Below are positions 4,925 through 11,371 of a DNA stretch of 11,371 bases, one piece after another. The stretch's first letter is position 1. Each line of letters begins with the position of its first letter. The position numbers and the translations under genes are program-made. The notes under the pieces were generated by a model. It worked only from the letters and a program-made list of their open reading frames with translations. It was not told the DNA's origin and did no database searches. The stretch lies in NCBI GenBank assembly GCA_023405875.1, contig JAEXXN010000559.1, positions 1 through 11,371 on the forward strand. Reading direction: 5' to 3'. Source of the stretch: Bacillota bacterium. GTDB lineage: Bacteria > Bacillota > Clostridia > Lutisporales > Lutisporaceae.

Positions 4925-7396
4925 ATGGGCAGAAGAAAAAACCGCAAAGCCGAGCTGCATTATTTTTCCGACCGATTGAAACAAAAACTGGGTGATGTTA
5001 TTTTTACTCCGGCTACTGTTGTGGAAGCCCCCTCCGGGTATGGCAAGACGACTGCGGTACGGGATTTTCTGGATTCAGAACTTCCCAAAAGCACTCCGGT
5101 TTATTGGTTTACTGCTGCTGATGAAGCTCCTGCTGCGGGCTTCCGGCGCCTCTGCCGTGAAATTGATAAAATAGACAGCCGTGCCGGAGAACGCCTTATG
5201 AAAATAGAGCTGCCGAATGCCGTCACTGCGGGAGAAGCCTGTGACGCGCTCCGGTGCATCCAGTGCAGGCATGAAGCCTATCTTGTAATAGATAACTTTC
5301 AATTTTTGCACACCTCTCTGCCTCCATCATTTTTTATTGCGCTTATCGAACATGGGGGCAAAGGCCTGCATATCATAATCGTGACTCAGATGCTCAAACG
5401 AAACATGCTTTCAGTCATTGCAGGACATGGATTCCTGCATATTACCGCTGCCGATTTGAGGCTGAATGCCGAAGACATCCGACGTTACTACGCTCTTTCG
5501 GGTGTGAAGATCGTACCGGAGGATGCCCAGGCTGTCGAGCATTATACCGAAGGGTGGATCATAGCGGTCTATTTGCAGCTATGTGCTTTCATAGAGACAG
5601 GGGTGTTGTCCGGTACGCCGGGTATACTGGCCCTAATGGAGCACCTGGTATGGGATACGCTGTCCGAAGAGCAGCAAATCTTCCTTTTGCGGCTGTCTCC
5701 CTTTGATATGGTTACCATACAGCAGTCCCGCACTCTTGCCGGCTGTGATACTCTTCCCGAATACGCCGTAGATGCCCTTGAAAGTCCCTTTGTCCGCCGT
5801 GAGGCTGCCGGGGGAAGATATGAGCTGCACAGCATTTTGCGTCAGATGCTTATCCAGAAGCGTGGGGAGCGCGGAGCTGCTTTTGAACGCGAATGCCTGC
5901 TGCGGGCGGGTGATCTTTGCAGGGACGAGGACAGGATCGCTAAGGCCCTGGAATTCTATTGGGAAATCAGAGATTATGGCAGGATGCTTTCCCTTGACCT
6001 TTCCCATATGCTTTTAGAAAATATCGGCGAGGCTCCTTTTTATGAGCTGGCCCTGGATATCGCCCTGAACTGTCCTTCCTGTATAAAAAAACAACACATA
6101 CTTTCGATGCTTCACATTGCCTGGGCACTATACATGAACAAACTGAAAGACCAGTATGAGGCACTGCTGGAAGAACTGCATGAGCTGCCTGAATTGACAG
6201 AGAAGCCGGAGCTTCTCGGGGAATGGCTGCTTTTAGCGAGCTACAGGTGCTACCCTCGCCTGAACGAAATGACGGACGTACTGAGACAGGTCGTTCCTCT
6301 TTTCAGGGGAAAATATTCGCAGGTGATCCTTCCCACTGCACCCTGGAGCTTCGAAAGCTACTGTCCCCTGGCCGATTTTCACACCAGACCGGGTGAAGCC
6401 GACCGGGAGGCCCACGCACTTGAAGAGTATATCGCCCTCTACTCACGGCTGACCGGCGGCCACGGCAGCGGCGTAGATGCGCTGTATCGTGCGGAGCTTG
6501 CTTACCAGCGGGGGAACATAAGTGAAGCGGAGATACTGGCGTACAAGTCTGCTTTTCTTGCCGAAAGCCGGCAGCAAAGCATCGTGCAGTTGGGCGCTGC
6601 AAGGCTGCTGGCTTCAGTCGCGCTGCACAAGGCGGACACGGCAGGCTGGCAGCACGCGATCAGCTCCATGGAGCGTGCGGTGTCCTACCCGTTGCAAAAT
6701 ACCTTTGTCGTGCGCTCGGGGCTGGATATTGTGCGCGGTGTGCTGCTGTCCGAATTGAAGCACCATATGGATATCGCCGATTGGCTGCAGAGCGGCGAAT
6801 TTACAAGGTGCCTGCAGGATATTCCCATGCTCGGTGATGCACTGTTTGTGCATATGAACTATCTGATGCACCAGGGAGAGTACATGCGGCTTATAGGAAT
6901 AGTACAGGCTGTGAGATTGAAAGCGCAAAGGATTCCTCCTTTCTCAGAGCTTCTTATGTCCCTTGTCGAGGCGGTAGGCTATGCACAGCTGGGCGACCGC
7001 GTCAGAGCCGCCGCGCTTGTCGAGCGTGCTGCGCAGAACGGGCTTCCTGACCGCATTTTCTTTCCGCTGGCATCCTATTCCTGGGTGCTGAAGGAACTGC
7101 CGGATGAGCTTTTCAAGGAAAAGTTCCCCGGATACCTTGATGAGTTCAACAGGATAAAGGAACGCTTTGCCAGTGGATGGGACACGCTGTATAAGGATAT
7201 GCTTCCGGAGGAGCTGCCCCCTGACCTGACACCCAGGGAATACGAAGTGGCAAAGCTTGCAGCCCAGGGGCTGCGCAACAGCGAAATTGCGGAGAAGCTT
7301 ATGGTTACGGAAAGCACGGTGCGCACCCATCTTAGGACGGCGTTTCAAAAGCTGGATGTAGACCGCAGGGCAAAGCTCGCCGAAAAGCTTAAATAA
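4925..7396 (+). CDS. MalT-like STAND ATPase, LuxR-family transcriptional regulator
   Basis: The 823-residue protein has the MalT/LAL-type plan. An N-terminal STAND NTPase carries Walker A APSGYGKTT at about residues 35-43 and a Walker-B-like LVIDN at 120-124. A long helical middle, probably TPR-like, would bind an inducer. A C-terminal LuxR helix-turn-helix (768-823) begins LTPRE and includes NSEIAEKL and STVRTHL. Such regulators bind ATP and a small ligand, oligomerise and activate transcription of nearby genes; E. coli MalT has about 900 residues. I choose ATG at 4925, 8 nt after AGGAAG (4911-4916); a GTG at 4916 in the same frame would overlap this ribosome binding site. The gene has a higher GC content than its flanks. 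It is divergent from the riboswitch unit and upstream of the DUF2442 and secreted-protein genes, which are candidate targets. Its ligand is unknown. Confidence 0.92.
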   Translation: MGRRKNRKAELHYFSDRLKQKLGDVIFTPATVVEAPSGYGKTTAVRDFLDSELPKSTPVYWFTAADEAPAAGFRRLCREIDKIDSRAGERLMKIELPNAVTAGEACDALRCIQCRHEAYLVIDNFQFLHTSLPPSFFIALIEHGGKGLHIIIVTQMLKRNMLSVIAGHGFLHITAADLRLNAEDIRRYYALSGVKIVPEDAQAVEHYTEGWIIAVYLQLCAFIETGVLSGTPGILALMEHLVWDTLSEEQQIFLLRLSPFDMVTIQQSRTLAGCDTLPEYAVDALESPFVRREAAGGRYELHSILRQMLIQKRGERGAAFERECLLRAGDLCRDEDRIAKALEFYWEIRDYGRMLSLDLSHMLLENIGEAPFYELALDIALNCPSCIKKQHILSMLHIAWALYMNKLKDQYEALLEELHELPELTEKPELLGEWLLLASYRCYPRLNEMTDVLRQVVPLFRGKYSQVILPTAPWSFESYCPLADFHTRPGEADREAHALEEYIALYSRLTGGHGSGVDALYRAELAYQRGNISEAEILAYKSAFLAESRQQSIVQLGAARLLASVALHKADTAGWQHAISSMERAVSYPLQNTFVVRSGLDIVRGVLLSELKHHMDIADWLQSGEFTRCLQDIPMLGDALFVHMNYLMHQGEYMRLIGIVQAVRLKAQRIPPFSELLMSLVEAVGYAQLGDRVRAAALVERAAQNGLPDRIFFPLASYSWVLKELPDELFKEKFPGYLDEFNRIKERFASGWDTLYKDMLPEELPPDLTPREYEVAKLAAQGLRNSEIAEKLMVTESTVRTHLRTAFQKLDVDRRAKLAEKLK

Positions 7397-7406
7397 TTAA
7401 GAAAAT

Positions 7407-7424
7407 ATCGTCCGTTCAGACGAT
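7407..7424 (+). promoter_or_regulatory. Inverted repeat between regulator and DUF2442 gene
   Basis: ATCGTC (7407-7412) and GACGAT (7419-7424) form a perfect 6-bp-arm inverted repeat with a 6-nt spacer, 10 nt after the regulator's stop. No T-tract follows, so it is not itself a terminator. It could be an operator for the adjacent LuxR-type protein or a small stabilising hairpin at the 3' end of the regulator mRNA. Confidence 0.35.
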
Positions 7425-7433
7425 GTGCGATAG

Positions 7434-7475
7434 AAAATCCCGTTCTACAATATATTTGTAGGATGGGATTTTTTT
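7434..7475 (+). terminator. Strong intrinsic terminator after the LuxR-type gene
   Basis: A 17-bp stem (7434-7450 with 7456-7472) with two G-U wobbles and a 5-nt loop runs into a T-tract at 7469-7475. The wobbles fit transcription on the + strand. It ends only about 10 nt before the ribosome binding site of the next gene, so it may also act as an attenuator in front of the DUF2442 gene. Confidence 0.88.
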
Positions 7476-7498
7476 ATCTTTTAACAGGAGGTGTGGGT

Positions 7499-7735
7499 AT
7501 GTGCTATATCAAAGCAGTATTGCCCATGAAGGATTACCGGCTGTTTATGGAGATGGAAGGCGGAAGCACGGTGACGGTTGACCTGTCCGGCAAGCTGCAG
7601 ACCGTGAAATACGCAGAGCTTGCGGACGAGGCATTTTTCAGAACAGCCGTGACGGACGGGGATTACGTAAGCTGGGGAGGGGGACGGGTGCGGCTGACGG
7701 TAGGAGAGCTTATGGAGGTTATTCTGTTGGGATGA
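7499..7735 (+). CDS. DUF2442 domain-containing protein
   Basis: A 78-residue protein starting MCYIKAVLPMKDYRL. The pattern I-K-A-V-x-P-x-x-D-Y-R-L, then a strand with acidic and glycine residues, V-D-L-S, a F-F-R segment and a final stretch around YVSWGGGRVRLTVGEL fits the small DUF2442 family, where the usual ending is a V-W..G..L...EL motif. The molecular function of that family is not established; members are often found near toxin-antitoxin-like or regulatory genes. The ATG at 7499 follows a consensus AGGAGG (7486-7491) with 7-nt spacing. The frame is open further upstream to an ATG at 7463, but that start falls inside the terminator stem and has no ribosome binding site. It ends 43 nt before the secreted-protein gene, on the same strand, so the two are probably co-transcribed. 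Confidence 0.8.
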   Translation: MCYIKAVLPMKDYRLFMEMEGGSTVTVDLSGKLQTVKYAELADEAFFRTAVTDGDYVSWGGGRVRLTVGELMEVILLG

Positions 7736-7778
7736 AGGGGATTACTCCGAGAAAATAATAAAGGAGGGAGATTGGTAT

Positions 7779-10700
7779 ATGAATGGTTCGTTATTGAAGC
7801 GCATGGTATCGGTGGTACTGCTGACGGTATTTTCGGTGTCACAGCTTATGCCGGTATACGGGAGAAGCTCCGGGGTCCCTTACAGCAATGCCGGACAATA
7901 CGCTTCAACAGGAAAACTGAATTGCTTCCCGGATGCGGGGAGCTGGATCAACGGTTACAGCCAGTTCTACTGGGAATCTCATCCCAAGTCCGGGGATGAA
8001 ATAAAGCCTTCAGACAAAGAATCCAGCTTTACCTACGGCTGGAACCTGCCCATGGACAATGCTAAAGAGCAGATAAAGGACGGGCTCAGGTACAGCATAA
8101 ATCTGGAGGCTTTCGGACAATTGCTGGACTGGGATGGGGCAAGGATACAGGTGGATTTTTTGGTTCCCCAGGAGGGCGGTATAGGCTATCTGACCTATGA
8201 ATTTTACCAGGAGGATATAGACCTGTGGCAGAAAATAAACTTATCGGGATATGTGCCGGAGGATGCCAGGGCCATGAAGCTGAGGCTGGGGGGCGTAAAA
8301 GGCACGGGTTTTCTCGCTGACAGCGATTGCGCCATATATTACAGGAATATAGAGGTATATCTGACCGATGATACAGCTCCGACTCCCAAATTCATAGAAT
8401 ACGGACAAAGCCGTGAGCTGGGGACTCCGGAGGAAAGAAGGATGAAGGACTACTACGGAGTCGGGGATGATGTATATTGGGACCTTGAATTTAATGAGCC
8501 CATATTTGTGAACGATCCGGGATACCTGGCCCATGTAAGGGGCCTGGGAAGTATAGAGAGAAGTGAGTTTCTCGATAAACAGCTGAAGGTAAAATTCCCT
8601 GAGGAGCAGCTGGCACTTTCCCATGTACAGTACAACATGGGAAAGGGAATGCTTCAGCAGTTCGGAGAGCTGAAGCTTAAGTTCAAATACAGGAACGCCG
8701 ACGGAAGGGATATGACGGGGTATGCCTATCCGGTGGATAAGTCCAGGTACAACCCCAACACCTATGGAAATGATTACAGCAAGCAGATAAAGTTCAAGTA
8801 TGCAGTACGCCCGGGGGATGAATTTCAGGCCTCGGACATATACGAAATGGCGATGGAGGGCGGAGTCATAACCGACAATGCCTTCAACCCGATGCCCAAC
8901 GAGTGCAGGACGATATCCTTTGCTTCAGACTCCGGAAGCGGAGCCCGCAGCATATACAGGACCTATATCCAGGATTTCAAGGTTGAGACCACAGCTCCGG
9001 TGCTGCTGGATATAAACGGGAGACTGCCTGAGGGGCCGATAGGTATCAGCCAGATGGTTCCCTTGTACTTCAAGTTCTCGGAGCCTGTATATATAACTAT
9101 AGCCGATGAAGCCTTTACCGAGCATAACATAAACAAGCTGCAGTTCGAGGACTATCAGCGGAGAGGCATATTCTCCACCTATGATGCGAAGCTGGTACTG
9201 AATTCACAGAACCGGGACTGGAAAGGGGAATTGAAGCCGGTACGCGCCGGCGACCCTTATGCGTACTATATTGGGGGGAACGGCACCTCCATGCTGTGCT
9301 TTGAATTTGCTAACTTGGAGAACAGCTTCGATCCCCTTGAGATAACAGGCAGTATATACAGCGATTGGAAGTCTAAAGATGCAGGTTCTACCGACAGGGT
9401 TTCCTACGGGGAGCTGTACGTGATGGACGACGCAGGAAACAAGACGCCGCTGCTGCCCAAGGGAGGCGTGAAGCTTTCGGAAAGCAAAAGGTATGTGGCG
9501 GATAGCGAGCCTCCGGTAATTACCGTTGATACCAGGGAGGGAGAAAAGGATAAGGGAGGCTTTTATGTAAAAATAGATGTTACAGACGAGCTTTCGGGGG
9601 TGGACTATGATACCCTGAGGTTCGGCCTGGGGTATACCGATGTGCCCTTCGGAGATATCATGAGTGTTTCAAAGTCCCTGGCCCCGGGCAGGTGGTACCA
9701 TTCCCAGGAGCTGTCCGGAATGTTCGGGTTCGATCCGGGCCGCACAAGCAACTACAGGGTGTTTGTATATGCAAAGGACAAAAAGGGCAATATGTTCTAC
9801 GGCCCGACCCACGGATATATCGGATACGGCTGGACTACGGACATAAAGGTGACGAGGATGGATATCGATATACCGGCCATTGAGACCAAGAAAGAAATGA
9901 GCGTCGGACTGGAGACCTCCCTGTGGACCTCCGCTAAGGGAAGGGCCTATGAATGCACCGTGAAGTGGGTAAGAGAGGATGGACTGAAGTCGGATTGCAA
10001 AGGGCTCTGGTACTGCATGACCCCAGAGGCCGCGGCGCCTGAGTTTTCTGCAACCTCGGGAATATGGCGGTACAAGGAGGGAAGCAAGGTTTTGACCTGG
10101 GAGGATTTTAAAGAAAATCCCCGGGAGAGGAACGGCTATTATTATATGCACATAATTGCGGCAGACGGGGAAAGGAAGCCTCTGGGGAATACAACAGTTC
10201 CGCAGCCGCTGCTTTTCGACTTCAAAGCCCCCCAGGTGACGGCAAATACCGAAATTCAGGCGGATGGGTCTATGCGGGTCATGGTCCATGCAGCCGATGA
10301 GTTTACCCCAAGGAAGGATATCGCGGTGAAGTACATTGCAGGTGATTCCGACTGGCAGCAGCTTCCTGCCAGCGGGGATATAATAATAGATAAAGACGGC
10401 CTGAAGCCCAATACCTATGTAACTATAATGGCTACGGACGCTCACCAGAATTACACAGCTCCGAATTTCGGACCTTACGGTAACACAGCACCTAAGCTTG
10501 CGGCCCCATATATCAATTTATACCGGGGGACCAAATATACCAATGAGGCTTTTGCGCAGCTCTATATTTTCTCTCCTGTGGAGGAATTCTCCTGGTCCAT
10601 GGACGGAGTAAGCTGGAGCGGCTGGATACCCCTGGAAAAAGAATATACCCCCGACGGAATCGAGGTACGCACCCCGTGTGTACCGCTGCCTGACAGGGAA

Positions 10701-11371
10701 GGAGCCATAAGCTTCCATACAAAATACAGGAATGCCGCAGGCCTGGAGTCGGATGCAGTTGCATCCGCCGTTGTAAGGGACGTCACTCCCCCCACAGGGA
10801 AGGTCAAGTACAGCAGCTACTATGGTTCGAACTTTTACTATACGGCGGAGCTTACCGACCTGTCCGACAATTTGTGCCCTCCGGGGGATATAAAGGTAAT
10901 AGGGTATGTTCCGGGTTATTATAAGGAAGTCATCTCCAGGGGAGAACCCCATTACTTTGTAATAGAGGATGCGGCAGGGAACAAGGGAGAGGTGGAGGCG
11001 TATGTGAGTCCGGCACCTGTGGTAATTCCGCCGGATGATAAGGGCGATAAAGGCGGCGGGGAGCCGGGCCCGAATCCTGATGCTTCTGCTCCGAGGATAA
11101 CAGTCACGCCTGACGGAAGCAGTAATGCCGCGGTAAAGAATATATCGGTGACGATAACGGCAGAAGACGCCAGGTCTTCTATATCAAAAATACTGTATGC
11201 CTTCTCGATGGATATTGATCCCGCAGCAATAGACGGAGACGGCTGGAGAGAAACAGACAACGGCAGTACTGTAAGCCTTTCGGGTGTGACGGGGCACTAT
11301 TACCTGCATGTAAAGGCGGTGAATGCGGCAGGGAATACCGGTATATTCAGGTCGGAGACGTACCATATGGA
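7779..11371 (+). CDS. Large secreted protein with Ig-like repeat domains, 3' end outside window
   Basis: The frame runs without a stop from ATG 7779 to the right edge: 1197 complete codons, protein unfinished. AAGGAGG (7761-7767) lies 11 nt upstream. Residues 1-28 form a signal peptide (Lys7-Arg8, hydrophobic 9-24, likely cleavage after VYG28). The rest is beta-rich and low in Cys. Short Asp/Thr-x-x-Pro-type junctions recur: DDTAP 197-201, TTAP 404-407, DSEPP 575-579, DFKAP 814-818, DVTPP 1001-1005 and DASAP 1101-1105. They resemble the starts of bacterial Ig-like modules. Several modules end in phrases such as DDAGNKT, EDAAGNKG and VNAAGNTG. A Gly/Pro/Asp linker (1084-1100) precedes the last module, whose GHYYLHVKAVNAAGN ending is typical of surface Ig-like repeats. 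Residues 29-570 match no family I recognise. Likely exported and cell-surface or matrix associated; any anchor or S-layer domain would lie beyond the window. Function unknown. Confidence 0.88.
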   Translation, partial: MNGSLLKRMVSVVLLTVFSVSQLMPVYGRSSGVPYSNAGQYASTGKLNCFPDAGSWINGYSQFYWESHPKSGDEIKPSDKESSFTYGWNLPMDNAKEQIKDGLRYSINLEAFGQLLDWDGARIQVDFLVPQEGGIGYLTYEFYQEDIDLWQKINLSGYVPEDARAMKLRLGGVKGTGFLADSDCAIYYRNIEVYLTDDTAPTPKFIEYGQSRELGTPEERRMKDYYGVGDDVYWDLEFNEPIFVNDPGYLAHVRGLGSIERSEFLDKQLKVKFPEEQLALSHVQYNMGKGMLQQFGELKLKFKYRNADGRDMTGYAYPVDKSRYNPNTYGNDYSKQIKFKYAVRPGDEFQASDIYEMAMEGGVITDNAFNPMPNECRTISFASDSGSGARSIYRTYIQDFKVETTAPVLLDINGRLPEGPIGISQMVPLYFKFSEPVYITIADEAFTEHNINKLQFEDYQRRGIFSTYDAKLVLNSQNRDWKGELKPVRAGDPYAYYIGGNGTSMLCFEFANLENSFDPLEITGSIYSDWKSKDAGSTDRVSYGELYVMDDAGNKTPLLPKGGVKLSESKRYVADSEPPVITVDTREGEKDKGGFYVKIDVTDELSGVDYDTLRFGLGYTDVPFGDIMSVSKSLAPGRWYHSQELSGMFGFDPGRTSNYRVFVYAKDKKGNMFYGPTHGYIGYGWTTDIKVTRMDIDIPAIETKKEMSVGLETSLWTSAKGRAYECTVKWVREDGLKSDCKGLWYCMTPEAAAPEFSATSGIWRYKEGSKVLTWEDFKENPRERNGYYYMHIIAADGERKPLGNTTVPQPLLFDFKAPQVTANTEIQADGSMRVMVHAADEFTPRKDIAVKYIAGDSDWQQLPASGDIIIDKDGLKPNTYVTIMATDAHQNYTAPNFGPYGNTAPKLAAPYINLYRGTKYTNEAFAQLYIFSPVEEFSWSMDGVSWSGWIPLEKEYTPDGIEVRTPCVPLPDREGAISFHTKYRNAAGLESDAVASAVVRDVTPPTGKVKYSSYYGSNFYYTAELTDLSDNLCPPGDIKVIGYVPGYYKEVISRGEPHYFVIEDAAGNKGEVEAYVSPAPVVIPPDDKGDKGGGEPGPNPDASAPRITVTPDGSSNAAVKNISVTITAEDARSSISKILYAFSMDIDPAAIDGDGWRETDNGSTVSLSGVTGHYYLHVKAVNAAGNTGIFRSETYHM

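Noticed and set aside
4916..4927. GTG at 4916 as start of the LuxR-type regulator
   Set aside because: It overlaps the Shine-Dalgarno sequence AGGAAG that is correctly spaced for ATG 4925, and it would add only three residues.
6944..7348. 134-codon ORF on the - strand inside the regulator gene
   Set aside because: It is antisense to the LuxR helix-turn-helix region, whose protein sequence is clearly conserved; this is a shadow frame of a GC-richer gene.
7772..7999. 75-codon ORF overlapping the start of the secreted protein
   Set aside because: The frame at 7779 encodes a signal peptide and stays open for about 3.6 kb, while this frame closes after 228 nt and shows no recognisable protein.
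9669..10445. 258-codon ORF on the - strand
   Set aside because: It lies wholly inside the secreted-protein gene, lacks a credible ribosome binding site or known motif, and has the His/Pro/Arg/Leu-rich look of an antisense shadow.

Overview
The window looks like a low-to-mid GC Bacillota chromosome, most likely class Clostridia. Intergenic DNA is AT-rich, Shine-Dalgarno sites are strong (AGGAGG type), ATA and AGG codons are frequent, and the gene families (CvfB, a P2A ATPase under a manganese riboswitch, a MalT-like LuxR regulator, a large secreted Ig-like protein) fit that group. No insertion sequence, CRISPR array, tRNA or rRNA gene was seen.

Layout: (1) 2-322 (+) is the 3' end of an FAD-linked oxidase with a BBE domain. 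(2) 353-1371 (+) is cvfB with a strong upstream promoter and a perfect-stem terminator. (3) 1391-4048 (-) is a complete 885-residue P-type cation ATPase, convergent with cvfB. Its promoter lies far upstream at 4729-4757 (-) and is followed by a yybP-ykoY Mn2+ riboswitch and an overlapping intrinsic terminator. The predicted leader is about 670 nt. (4) Inside that leader, on the opposite strand, 4209-4361 is a compact GC-rich structured RNA candidate that resembles the clostridial raiA class. (5) 4925-7396 (+) is an 823-residue MalT-like STAND/LuxR regulator, divergent from the riboswitch promoter and ending in a strong terminator. (6) 7499-7735 (+) is a DUF2442 protein, followed 43 nt later by 7779 to the right edge (+), a secreted multi-domain Ig-like protein with at least 1197 residues, no stop in the window, and no recognised family over its first half.

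How the parts may work together: the ATPase unit reads as a manganese (or Mn/Ca) efflux module. Mn2+ would stabilise helix P1 of the aptamer, free the transcript from the terminator and switch on the exporter. The regulator, DUF2442 gene and secreted protein sit in a row on the same strand. The regulator may control the secreted protein, but only proximity and an inverted repeat between them support this. The most interesting non-coding signal is the structured RNA at 4209-4361, antisense to the ATPase leader.
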